Part shown: in pieces, positions 9,939 to 18,521 of the stretch
Layout: every line of letters starts with the position of its first letter
Position numbering within the stretch: position 1 is the stretch's first letter
Assembly: GCA_016703765.1 (NCBI GenBank)
Contig: JADJBL010000013.1
Span: forward strand, 1-64,000
From: Saprospirales bacterium
GTDB lineage: Bacteria > Bacteroidota > Bacteroidia > Chitinophagales > Saprospiraceae
Direction of reading: 5' to 3'
DNA length: 64,000 nt
The notes under the pieces: generated by a model
What the model saw: only the letters and a program-made list of their open reading frames with translations
Told to the model about the DNA's origin: nothing
The model's database searches: none
Position numbers and translations under genes: made by a program

Positions 9939-11147
9939 CTACTTCAATAAGCCAAGCGCTTCCTTCATCCTCCTCGCCGCCTCAGTCAGGTCTTCATCGG
10001 AAGCTGCATAAGATATGCGCAGGCACTCGTCGGCGCCGAAGCCGGAGCCCGATACGGTGGCCACCAGCGCGTTTTCCAGAATGTACATGGCCAGGTCGTC
10101 GGCGTTGTGGATGGTGATTTTTCCGTCTGATTTGCCGAAGTAATAGCGCACATCGGGAAACACGTAAAAGGCGCCCTGGGGGCGGTTGCAGAGAAAGCCG
10201 GGTATTTCGTCCAGCAGCTGGAGCGTTAGGTTGCGGCGGCGCAGGAAGGCGTCGCGCATTTCGAAGGTCGGTTTCAGGTCGGATTCCAGGGCGTACATGC
10301 CGGCTCTCTGGGCAAAGGAATTGGCGCCGGAGGTAGTCTGCCCCTGTATCTTGGTGCAGGCCTCGGCGATCCAGAGCGGAGCGCCCATGTAGCCCAGGCG
10401 CCAGCCGGTCATGGCAAAGCCTTTGGCGAACCCGTTTACCGTAATGGTGCGGTCCCTCACGTGCTCGAAAGCGCCGATGCTGATATGTTTTCCGGTGAAA
10501 CTGATGTATTCGTAAATCTCGTCGGAGATAATAAAGACGTTTTCGTGCCGCGCCACCACATCTGCCAACGCCCTCAACTCCTTTTCCGAATAAACCGACC
10601 CCGTCGGATTGCAAGGGGAGGAGAAGAGGATCATTTTGGTGCGGTCGGTGATCGCCGCCTCCAATTGGGCGGGCGTGACCTTGAAATCCTGCTCGATGCC
10701 CGCCTTCACGACCACCGGCGTGCCCTCGCCCAGACGCACGATCTCGTAATACGACACCCAATAGGGCGCCAGGATCACCACCTCGTCGCCCTCGTTGAGC
10801 ATGGCCATACTGAGGTTGGCCAGCGATTGTTTGGCCCCGTTGGAGACCACGATCTGGTTGGGGGTAAAATCGAGGTTGTTGTCGCGTTTGAACTTGCGGG
10901 CGATGGCCTGTCGAAATTCCATCAGTCCCGCCACGGGGGTGTATTTGGTATAGCCCTCGTCGAGCGCCTTTTTGGCCGCGTCCTTGATATGATCGGGGGT
11001 GTCGAAATCCGGTTCGCCCAAGCTCAGGTTGATCACCTTGTTGCCCTTGGCCGCCAGATTCCTGGCAAGTTGGGCCATGCGTAGGGTAGCGGATTCTTCC
11101 ATTTCCAATACCCTTCGGGAAAGCATTTGAGCAGCCAGATGTTCCAT
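9939..11147 (-). CDS. aspC: Class I aspartate/aromatic aminotransferase (AspC-like)
   Basis: A 402-residue fold-type I PLP enzyme. The start at 11147 (MEHLAAQM) is chosen because it falls about 12 bases after the predicted transcription start. Expected residues are present: GEPDFDTP for substrate entry, N180-P181 of the NPTG motif, D209 and Y212 for the cofactor, K242 in NGFAKGFAMTGWR as the Schiff-base lysine, and R250 nearby. C-terminal RISYA carries the second substrate arginine. It interconverts aspartate and oxaloacetate, and possibly aromatic amino acids; this Ib-type subgroup is common in Bacteroidota. It is divergent from the GT39 gene. Confidence 0.92.
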   Translation of the reverse strand: MEHLAAQMLSRRVLEMEESATLRMAQLARNLAAKGNKVINLSLGEPDFDTPDHIKDAAKKALDEGYTKYTPVAGLMEFRQAIARKFKRDNNLDFTPNQIVVSNGAKQSLANLSMAMLNEGDEVVILAPYWVSYYEIVRLGEGTPVVVKAGIEQDFKVTPAQLEAAITDRTKMILFSSPCNPTGSVYSEKELRALADVVARHENVFIISDEIYEYISFTGKHISIGAFEHVRDRTITVNGFAKGFAMTGWRLGYMGAPLWIAEACTKIQGQTTSGANSFAQRAGMYALESDLKPTFEMRDAFLRRRNLTLQLLDEIPGFLCNRPQGAFYVFPDVRYYFGKSDGKITIHNADDLAMYILENALVATVSGSGFGADECLRISYAASDEDLTEAARRMKEALGLLK

Positions 11148-11165
11148 ACGATATAAGTCTTTTCG

Positions 11166-11173
11166 CAAATGTA
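11166..11173 (-). promoter_or_regulatory. Bacteroidota -7 element upstream of aspC
   Basis: The minus strand reads TACATTTG, an exact match to TAnnTTTG, about 19 bases before the aspC start codon. No convincing TTTG is visible at -33, so support is from the -7 box and spacing only. Confidence 0.45.
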
Positions 11174-11240
11174 CTGGTTTTTGGCATTACGGCAGGAGGG
11201 AAAAAATGTCTATCTTTTCGGCCGCAAAAAAGCCGTCCTC

Positions 11241-13454
11241 ATGACCAAACGCAAGCCTGTTCCTCCCGGAAAGAAAAAACCGGCCGGGCCAGTTCCAGTT
11301 GCCAAAGCCAGGAAAATACCTTCCCCGGTTTACTCGCCTGTGGAGAAGCCTTTTTGGAAACCCCTCTTCTGGGGCGTCTCCGCCCTGCTGCTCGTCTTCA
11401 CCCTCATCCTGGCAGACGGAAGCGGGATCAACGGGGACGACGAATACCAGGACGATTATTCCGAAAAACTGGTCGACTACTACCTCTCGGGCGGCCAGGA
11501 CACCGCGGCCCTGAATATCCCCAAGGGGAACATGCAGCTCTACGGTGGCTTCTTTGAGCTGCTGACCGGGCTCACGAACCGGTCCCTGGGCTATACTCCT
11601 GCCGATACGCAATACCACGATGTCCGCCATTGGTACAACGCCCTGTTCGGCTGGCTGGCCATGCTCTTTGTCGGCCTCTTCGTGCGCGAGGTGGCCGGCT
11701 GGCGATACGGTTTGCTGGCCATGGCCTTCATCTGGCTCTCGCCGCGCTTCCTGGGCCATTCGCTGATGAACCCCAAGGACATTCCCTTCGCCACCGGCTA
11801 CGCCATGGCGCTTTTCTTTATGCTGCGCTGGCTCAAACACATGCCCAAAATCCGCTGGGGCGACCTGATCGGATTGGCAGGAGGCATCGGCATCGCCCTG
11901 GGCCTCCGCGCGGGTGGATTGCTGCTCTTTGCCTATATGGGCTTGTTCGCCGGACTGGATTTTCTGTTCAAATACGGCCTGAAAGGCCTGACTTCCAATA
12001 TGAAACAAGCGGGGACCTATGCCTGGACTGCCCTGGGCGCCGCCCTGGCAGGATTTGTGTTATCCCTCCTGGTCTGGCCCTATGCCATGAAATCGCCCAT
12101 CGCCCATACCATGGAAGCCCTGGGGGCATTCAGCAAATTCGGCACGAAGATCCGGGTGTTGTTTCAGGGCGAAAACGTTATGTCGGACCAGACCCCATGG
12201 TATTACTCCATCGTCTGGATATTCAACACGACCCCGCTGTACGCCCTCATCGGCATCGCCGGCGGACTGCTGGCCTTCCCCTGGCTCTGGAAGCGCTTCG
12301 GACCCATGCCGGTCATCATGGGCGCGTTTGCGGGGATTTTCCCCATCTTCTACATCATCGCCTCCGACGCCATCCTCTACGACGGCTGGCGCCACCTGCT
12401 TTTCGCCTATCCCGGGCTGGTTATCCTCGCGGCCTTTTTCTGGACGGAACTGGATATCCGGCGCAAGGCCTCCGGAAAGCCTTATTTGGCCTATGCCCTG
12501 GCCGCTGTACTCGTCTTGCTGATGGCGGAGCCCCTTATTTTTACTGCCCGCAATCCTGGATATCCATACGTATATTTCAATCCCCTGGCCGGCGGCATGA
12601 AAGGCGCCCATGGGAATTTCGAAGAAGATTACTGGGGCATCAGCGTGCGGCAGGCGGTGGAGCGCATGGAGAAAGAGGGCCTGCTCAAAGCCAAACCCGA
12701 CGGGAAGCCCCTCGTGATCGCCTCCAGCTTTTCCTACAACCTCGACAAGCACGTCGGAAAGGAATACGATGGAAAAGTGATCACCACTTATGTGCGGTAC
12801 AACCAGCGCTATAATAAGGATTGGGATTACGGCATTTTCCCCTCCCGCTACGTGCGGGGTCCGCAGCTCCGCGAAGGGGTTTGGCCGCCTTCCCAGAAAA
12901 TATTCAGCATCGACGCCAACGGCGTACCCCTCACCGCCGTGCTGAGCGCGGGCGACAAGGACGTCTTCCGGGGCGAGCAACTCAGCAAGGAGGCCAATTT
13001 TACCGCCGCCGCCGAGGCCTATCAATTGGAGATCGCGAAGTATCCGGACAACGAACTGGCCTGGATCGGCCTGTCGAATGCGCAAATCAACCTGCAGCAA
13101 TTCCCCGCCGCCCTCGAATCGGCCCGTAAGGCCCTGGAAATTGCGCCGGAAAACCTCTCCGCCCTTTACATGGCCGGCCTCGCCCAGTTGAATTCAGGCG
13201 ATATGGCCGGCGCCACGGAGACCTTTCAGGAAGCCATCCGGGTGGATGACGAATACAGCGTGGCCTATTACTACCTCGCGCTCATCCAGTCGCAAAACAA
13301 CGACCTCAACAGCGCATTGAACAACCTGGAAAAAGCCCTGCAGGCCAATCCGCGCTTCAAACAAGCCTATGAACTGGCCGCGCAGATCCTCGACCAGACG
13401 GGCAATCCGCAAAGAGCAGGTGAATTGAGAAGGCAGGCGGCGCAGATACAGTAA
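11241..13454 (+). CDS. GT39-like membrane glycosyltransferase with C-terminal TPR domain
   Basis: 737 residues; the ATG at 11241 (MTKRKPVPPG) gives a short basic cytoplasmic tail. About ten hydrophobic segments occupy residues 45-450. The first extracytoplasmic loop is acidic (GINGDDEYQDDYSEKLVDYY), as in PMT/ArnT-type enzymes that use polyprenyl-phosphate sugars. HSLMNPKDIPFA and YDGWRHLLFAYPG are further conserved-looking loops. After a periplasmic region the last 160 residues form about four TPRs (AAEAYQLEIAKYPDNELAWIG, LESARKALEIAPENLSALY and so on). It may glycosylate exported proteins or lipids while the TPRs bind a partner; this is inference. The carboxylase gene follows after 32 bases. 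Confidence 0.75.
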   Translation: MTKRKPVPPGKKKPAGPVPVAKARKIPSPVYSPVEKPFWKPLFWGVSALLLVFTLILADGSGINGDDEYQDDYSEKLVDYYLSGGQDTAALNIPKGNMQLYGGFFELLTGLTNRSLGYTPADTQYHDVRHWYNALFGWLAMLFVGLFVREVAGWRYGLLAMAFIWLSPRFLGHSLMNPKDIPFATGYAMALFFMLRWLKHMPKIRWGDLIGLAGGIGIALGLRAGGLLLFAYMGLFAGLDFLFKYGLKGLTSNMKQAGTYAWTALGAALAGFVLSLLVWPYAMKSPIAHTMEALGAFSKFGTKIRVLFQGENVMSDQTPWYYSIVWIFNTTPLYALIGIAGGLLAFPWLWKRFGPMPVIMGAFAGIFPIFYIIASDAILYDGWRHLLFAYPGLVILAAFFWTELDIRRKASGKPYLAYALAAVLVLLMAEPLIFTARNPGYPYVYFNPLAGGMKGAHGNFEEDYWGISVRQAVERMEKEGLLKAKPDGKPLVIASSFSYNLDKHVGKEYDGKVITTYVRYNQRYNKDWDYGIFPSRYVRGPQLREGVWPPSQKIFSIDANGVPLTAVLSAGDKDVFRGEQLSKEANFTAAAEAYQLEIAKYPDNELAWIGLSNAQINLQQFPAALESARKALEIAPENLSALYMAGLAQLNSGDMAGATETFQEAIRVDDEYSVAYYYLALIQSQNNDLNSALNNLEKALQANPRFKQAYELAAQILDQTGNPQRAGELRRQAAQIQ

Positions 13455-13486
13455 TGCCTTAAAAACTTTGTTTACATAGAATAAAT

Positions 13487-15028
13487 ATGAAACAACCTTT
13501 TAAAACGCTGGCCGAAAAAATAGCCGAAGCCCAGTTGGGCGGAGGCGCCGACCGCATCGAGCAGCAGCACGCCAAGGGGAAACTCACCGCCAGGGAGCGC
13601 GTCCATTTTCTGTTGGACGAAGGCTCCTTCGAGGAGATCGGGCAGTTGGTGACCCACCGCTCCACCGATTTTGAGATGGACAAGCAACTGGTGCTGGGCG
13701 ACGGGGTGGTGACGGGCTACGGGACGATTCACGGCCGGCTGGTTTATGTATTTGCGCAGGATTTTACGGTGTTCGGCGGTTCCTTGTCGGAGACCCATGC
13801 GGAGAAGATCTGCAAGATCATGGACCTGGCGATGAAGAACGGCGCTCCGGTGATCGGACTCAACGATTCGGGTGGGGCCAGGATTCAGGAAGGCGTTCAA
13901 TCCCTCGGCGGCTATGCCGATATCTTTTACCGCAACGTGCGGGCCTCGGGCGTGATCCCGCAGATCTCCGCGGTGATGGGCCCCTGCGCTGGCGGGGCGG
14001 TCTATTCGCCGGCCATGACTGATTTTACCCTGATGGTGGAGAACTCCTCTTACATGTTCGTTACAGGACCCAACGTGGTCAAGACGGTCACCAACGAAGA
14101 CGTGACTTCGGAGGAGCTGGGCGGCGCACTGACGCACTCCACGAAATCGGGGGTCACCCACCTGATTGCGGGCAACGACCTGGACTGCATAGAAAAGATC
14201 AAAAAGCTGCTGAGCTATATGCCCCAAAACTGCGAGGACAAGCCGCCCCGCATTCCTTTTCATGCCGGCGACGAATACAGGGAGGAGCTGACCGGCGTGA
14301 TTCCGGAAAGCTCAAGCCAGCCCTACGATATGCGCGACATCATCCAGGGGATCGTCGATTACGAGAGCTTTATGGAGATTCACAGCGGCTGGGCGGAGAA
14401 CATCGTGGTGGGCTTTGCCCGCCTGGGCGGATGCAGCATCGGCATCGTCGGCAACCAGCCCATGAACCTGGCCGGGGTGCTCGACGTGAACAGCTCGCGC
14501 AAAGGCGCCCGTTTCGTGCGCTTCTGCGATAGCTTCAACATTCCCCTCCTCGTGTTGGTGGACGTGCCCGGCTTTTTACCAGGCACCGACCAGGAATGGA
14601 ACGGGATCATCACCAACGGGGCAAAGTTGCTGTACGCTTTTAGCGAAGCCACCGTGCCACGGGTCACCCTCATCACCCGGAAGGCTTACGGAGGCGCTTA
14701 CGACGTGATGAACTCCAAGCATATCGGCGCCGATATGAACTTCGCCTGGCCCATCGCGGAGATCGCCGTCATGGGCGCCAAAGGGGCCAGCGAGATCATT
14801 TTCCGCAAGGAGATCCAATCGGCCGATGACAAGGCCGCCGCCCTGGCGGAAAAGGAAGCGGAGTACGCCGAAAAATTTGCCCATCCATATCGCGCCGCAG
14901 CCCGCGGCTTCATCGACGAGGTGATCTACCCCCGCGAAACCCGCCGCAAGCTCATCAAGGCTTTCGCCATGCTGGAAAACAAGGTGGATCATTTGCCGAG
15001 GAAGAAGCATGGGAATATACCTTTATGA
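13487..15028 (+). CDS. Acyl-CoA carboxylase carboxyltransferase subunit (propionyl/methylmalonyl-CoA type)
   Basis: A 513-residue biotin-dependent carboxyltransferase beta subunit of the PccB type. It shows the crotonase-like double domain: the N-terminal acyl-CoA site ([20 protein letters not shown], then [13 protein letters not shown]) and the C-terminal carboxybiotin site ([47 protein letters not shown]). It would carboxylate propionyl-CoA to methylmalonyl-CoA together with a biotin carboxylase/biotin carrier subunit, which is not in this window. Length is normal for the family. Acetyl-CoA as substrate cannot be excluded from sequence alone. Confidence 0.92.
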   Translation: MKQPFKTLAEKIAEAQLGGGADRIEQQHAKGKLTARERVHFLLDEGSFEEIGQLVTHRSTDFEMDKQLVLGDGVVTGYGTIHGRLVYVFAQDFTVFGGSLSETHAEKICKIMDLAMKNGAPVIGLNDSGGARIQEGVQSLGGYADIFYRNVRASGVIPQISAVMGPCAGGAVYSPAMTDFTLMVENSSYMFVTGPNVVKTVTNEDVTSEELGGALTHSTKSGVTHLIAGNDLDCIEKIKKLLSYMPQNCEDKPPRIPFHAGDEYREELTGVIPESSSQPYDMRDIIQGIVDYESFMEIHSGWAENIVVGFARLGGCSIGIVGNQPMNLAGVLDVNSSRKGARFVRFCDSFNIPLLVLVDVPGFLPGTDQEWNGIITNGAKLLYAFSEATVPRVTLITRKAYGGAYDVMNSKHIGADMNFAWPIAEIAVMGAKGASEIIFRKEIQSADDKAAALAEKEAEYAEKFAHPYRAAARGFIDEVIYPRETRRKLIKAFAMLENKVDHLPRKKHGNIPL

Positions 15029-15029
15029 T

Positions 15030-15098
15030 AGTTTAGAAGGTTTAGAGGGTTTAGGATGTTTAGACTAAACCTCCTAAACATCCTAAACTTTCTAAACT
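15030..15098. repeat. Word-repeat palindrome (GTTTAGnnn, 9-nt period)
   Basis: Four copies of GTTTAG spaced nine bases apart (15031, 15040, 15049 and 15058) are followed at once by four complementary CTAAAC copies at the same spacing. The whole is a nearly continuous hairpin of about 34 bp per arm. It begins two bases after the carboxyltransferase stop codon and probably ends that transcript. Confidence 0.85.
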
Positions 15099-15179
15099 GT
15101 TAAAAGAATTTGCTCCGAACAAACGAATCCCTCCTTCTCATACGTTTCTCCCCATAGGCTTACCAAAAACTTGCAGACC

Positions 15180-16025
15180 ATGCGCACGCTCCCAATCCGA
15201 TTGACCTTTGTTTTATGCTTGTTCTCCCTCCAAAACCTGTTGGCGCAGGTAGATACCATTTCCTTTAAAAGCGACATCTCGACCAAGGGCGGATTGGATG
15301 CCTTCGGCGTCGAACAGATCGACCTTATCGACCGGATGATGGTGGTGATGCCCGGGCTGGGAAGCAGCACCCAGGATATCCTCAACGAACAGAGCGTCAA
15401 GCCCTACCTGATGCCTCCCAGGAAAAAAAGGGATGGGGGCTCGTCAAACTACTATGCCCTGGCAGCTTGCCTGGAGTTTTATGCCAATTTTGACAACAAT
15501 TATAAGGTAAACCTGAGCCCGGACTTTATCTACCTGAACACCGACCAGGACGATCTGATCCAGGGCTTGCTCTTCCTGATCCAGCACGGCACGGTTAGCG
15601 CGGCCATTGTGCCCTACGGCGCCGACCTCATTCCTTCAGGGGTGCGCAATACCTCCCGCTTCGGCATCCAGAACTACCTCCATTTATACCGCAAGGAAAC
15701 CAACAGGCAGCAAAAGATTTTCGAAACCCGCAAGGCGCTGATGCGCGGCAATCCTATCCTGGTGCAGATGCGCGTTCCGGCAGATTTTCCGGCCATGCGC
15801 AAGACCAAAATCTGGGATGCAAGCGCGGCCAGGGGCGAGATACTTCACCCATTTCTGGTGACCAGCTACCAGGAGCAGACCGAGACCTTCGAACTCATGA
15901 GCGCCTGGGGTCCGGAATGGGCCAACAACGGCTACCTCTGGGTGGAATATGACGACTTCGCCCGCTTTGTGGAGAACGGTTTTGTGCTGGTGCCGGCAAC
16001 CGGATACGAAACGGATGGGAGGTAG
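15180..16025 (+). CDS. Secreted papain-fold (C1-like) protein lacking catalytic residues
   Basis: 281 residues with a signal peptide ending LQNLLAQ. The papain fold is recognised from GGSSNYYALAACLEFY, which matches the helix bearing the active-site Cys in GSCWAFA, from HPFLVTSY, which matches the catalytic-His strand, and from SAWGPEWANNGYLWVEYDDF, which matches NSWGxxWGxxGY. The catalytic Cys position is Asn90 and the usual Asn of NSWG is Ser241; only His223 remains. It is therefore probably a non-proteolytic binding or structural protein. Neighbouring genes are a carboxyltransferase and a DUF6089 barrel, which give no further clue. The family call is from motif order, with moderate certainty. 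Confidence 0.65.
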   Translation: MRTLPIRLTFVLCLFSLQNLLAQVDTISFKSDISTKGGLDAFGVEQIDLIDRMMVVMPGLGSSTQDILNEQSVKPYLMPPRKKRDGGSSNYYALAACLEFYANFDNNYKVNLSPDFIYLNTDQDDLIQGLLFLIQHGTVSAAIVPYGADLIPSGVRNTSRFGIQNYLHLYRKETNRQQKIFETRKALMRGNPILVQMRVPADFPAMRKTKIWDASAARGEILHPFLVTSYQEQTETFELMSAWGPEWANNGYLWVEYDDFARFVENGFVLVPATGYETDGR

Positions 16026-16249
16026 GTCAGGGGCCTGCCTCTCAAATTATTTTTAAAAAAATGCGTGTAAAATTTGTTTCTTTCGGGAACGCTCCTAATT
16101 TTACATCACAATACCCCCCATCTCTACGGAGATTTATCCCCATTTAGCCATTCTCACCCAATTACCGGTTTATAAGTTCGCTCCAACACCCCCCCTTAGG
16201 GCTATTTTGCCCTTTAGTTAGCATTTTGGGAACAAAAAAATCAGCAACC

Positions 16250-17149
16250 ATGGTCCGTTGGTTCATGTTACCGGTATGGACGTTTGGATGTTGCTTATGG
16301 CTCACCGGCCAGACCCCGCATACGCTGGAGGCAGGTGTTTTCATGGGTATATCCACTTACCTGGGGGATTTGCAGCAGGGGAGGTTTGAAATGGACGAAG
16401 CCCATTCCTCCTTTGGGGGTTTCCTTCGTTACCGTCCTTCGAAGCAATTTGCCTTTAAGACCCAGTTTTACAAGGGGAAAATTTCGGGCTCCGACTCCAA
16501 TTACACTGGGCTGGAGGTCAGAAAGCGGAATTTGAGTTTTCGCTCTCCGATCCTCGAACTGGGCATGCAGATGGAGATTTCGCTGGCTAATTTCGGCGAA
16601 CGGGACGCGTTTCGGGCAGCGCCCTATTTCTTCATAGGAGCTGGTTTGTTCTACTTCAATCCGCAGGCCAAATTCAATGGCGCCTGGGTCAACCTTCAGC
16701 CACTGGGTACGGAGGGCCAGGGCCTGGTCCAATATCCCGACCGGGAGCCCTATAACCGAATACAATGCTCGGTGCCTCTGGGGCTCGGGTTTCAGCTTGC
16801 CATCCTGCAGTGTGGCTTTCTGGGCTTTGAGATCGGCTTCCGCAAGACATTTACAGATTATCTCGACGATATAAGCCAGACCTATCCGGATCTGGACCTT
16901 TTAGCCAGTCATAATCCCATGGCGGCGGAACTATCTTTCCGCTCTCCGGAGTACACCGGAAACAACGGGTTGCCTCTGCCCTCGGGCGAGAGCAGGGGTA
17001 ACCCACAAAACCTCGATTATTACTTCTTCGGAGGCGTCACCGTGTCGACCGTGATCCAAAAGTGGTTCACGGCAAAAAAAGTCCCCAACAGGAGATTTAA
17101 GGCGCAGTTTTGGGCTGATAGACTGCAGGCGCCGGTAAAAGATTTTTAA
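16250..17149 (+). CDS. DUF6089-type outer membrane beta-barrel protein
   Basis: About 299 residues. The ATG at 16250 is preferred to an upstream TTG because it starts a signal peptide (MVRWFMLPVWTFGCCLWLTGQ). Alternating hydrophobic strands such as LEAGVFMGISTYLGDLQ and PYFFIGAGLFYFNP suggest an outer membrane barrel. KTFTDYLDDISQTYPD is the hallmark of DUF6089, a Bacteroidota family often resembling OmpW-type porins. The final segment (WFTAKKVPNRRFKAQF) is basic. The role is unknown; 224 bases upstream hold no gene. Confidence 0.7.
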   Translation: MVRWFMLPVWTFGCCLWLTGQTPHTLEAGVFMGISTYLGDLQQGRFEMDEAHSSFGGFLRYRPSKQFAFKTQFYKGKISGSDSNYTGLEVRKRNLSFRSPILELGMQMEISLANFGERDAFRAAPYFFIGAGLFYFNPQAKFNGAWVNLQPLGTEGQGLVQYPDREPYNRIQCSVPLGLGFQLAILQCGFLGFEIGFRKTFTDYLDDISQTYPDLDLLASHNPMAAELSFRSPEYTGNNGLPLPSGESRGNPQNLDYYFFGGVTVSTVIQKWFTAKKVPNRRFKAQFWADRLQAPVKDF

Positions 17150-17443
17150 AAATTTTACCACCGCCAAATAAACAGATGATACCGTTTACAAAAAGTTTTT
17201 TATTTTTACTAAAGGAGGTTCGCGGATGAGAATAACTTTTCTACATTTGTAAAGGCCTGGAAACAGACCACCCTCATCCCAACCGCCGATCCGGCGTCTT
17301 CACAGGCGCTAAAAAAGTCTTCTTCCATTTCCCATGGACGTACCGTCAATTTTATAATCCATTGAACATTAATGTTGGTCTTAGGTGACCTTTTTGGGGT
17401 CCCTCCGTTTTCATTAATGTACTCACTTTAAGAGATTGGTACG
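17150..17443. other. Gene-free region with an inverted repeat
   Basis: No coding potential longer than a few codons is seen. AACATTAATGTT (17365-17376) is a perfect 12-bp palindrome, and its ACATTAATG half is complementary to CATTAATGT again about 45 bases downstream. These could close a stem around a segment containing GGTGACC and GGGGTCC in the leader of the beta-helix gene. I do not recognise a known riboswitch. Confidence 0.35.
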
Positions 17444-18418
17444 ATGAGGTCATTTACACTTTATTTGGTTTTCCTCTTAAACGGCTATTGGAGTTTGGCC
17501 AACACGATCTACTACGTCCGCACCGATGGTACGGGCTCCGGTTTGTCGTGGAGCGATGCTACTCCCGATCTGATGTCCGTGCTTGCCAAAGCAGAATTCG
17601 GCGACGAGATATGGGTTGCCGCGGGCACTTATTCCCCCAGCAAGGATGGCGACCGAAAAGCCAGTTTCTGCATCCGCGACGGGGTGAAGATGTATGGCGG
17701 ATTTACGGGTTCGGAGTACGACCGCACCTCCCGCGACTGGGGCAAGAATCCGACCGTCCTGAGCGGGGAAATCGGAAACCCGGGCATCGACGACAACTCC
17801 TATAACGTGGTCTTTACCCAGAATGTCGGCCCCCAAACCGTGATCGACGGCTTCGTCATCACCCTGGGCAACGCCAATGGCGAAGATCGCACCATCGGTT
17901 CGCGGGTACGCGCCGGCGGAGGCTGGTACGACCTGGCTTCCGATAGCGGAAATTCCAAACCCGCTATTTCCAATTGCACCTTCGTCCTGAACCATGCACT
18001 CGAAGGAGGCGCTTTTTATGCCAATGGATTCAACGGCAGCAGCAGCCCCTCTTTCCGCAATTGCAGCTTCTTCAACAATAAAGCCAGATTGGACGGTGGG
18101 TCTGTCTATTGCGATGGCAGAGGAGAAAGCACCAATGTGGTGTACCTGTTCAATTGCATCTTCCAGAATAACTATTCCAGCTACGGCGCCGGCATATACT
18201 ATGGAAATGGAGCCAGCCAAACCACGCTGATGCTCGAAAAATGTATCTTCAAGGAAAACAAGGCCACCAGTTGGGGTGGAGGGATCAGCTATACCAACGC
18301 TTCGGGCGGATTTTTCGACTTTCAGATGAATGAATGCCGCTTTGAGAAAAATTATCCCACAGACGTTAACAAGAATCTTTTTTTAAGTGAGCCGGACCAG
18401 GATCTAGCGAGAAGATAA
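17444..18418 (+). CDS. Secreted right-handed parallel beta-helix protein
   Basis: 324 residues with a signal peptide (MRSFTLYLVFLLNGYWSLA). The motif YYVRTDGTGSGLSWSDA followed by GDEIWVAAGTY is the standard entry to DUF1565/pectate-lyase-like beta-helices in Bacteroidota surface proteins. Repeated rungs with ISNCTF, FRNCSFF, LFNCIFQNN and LEKCIFKENKA fit stacked coils. No catalytic set for a polysaccharide lyase is visible. The protein stops soon after the helix (DQDLARR) and has no T9SS sorting domain, although related proteins often do, so the C-terminus may be truncated or frameshifted. Confidence 0.75.
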   Translation: MRSFTLYLVFLLNGYWSLANTIYYVRTDGTGSGLSWSDATPDLMSVLAKAEFGDEIWVAAGTYSPSKDGDRKASFCIRDGVKMYGGFTGSEYDRTSRDWGKNPTVLSGEIGNPGIDDNSYNVVFTQNVGPQTVIDGFVITLGNANGEDRTIGSRVRAGGGWYDLASDSGNSKPAISNCTFVLNHALEGGAFYANGFNGSSSPSFRNCSFFNNKARLDGGSVYCDGRGESTNVVYLFNCIFQNNYSSYGAGIYYGNGASQTTLMLEKCIFKENKATSWGGGISYTNASGGFFDFQMNECRFEKNYPTDVNKNLFLSEPDQDLARR

Positions 18419-18521
18419 GGGGGCTTTTCTTGCGTATTGCCTCGGTCCGTACCCCGATCTTACCTACTGGAAAAGGTAGAACTACTGTTGAGAAGTTGAG
18501 GAGTTGAAAAGTGGAACTGGT

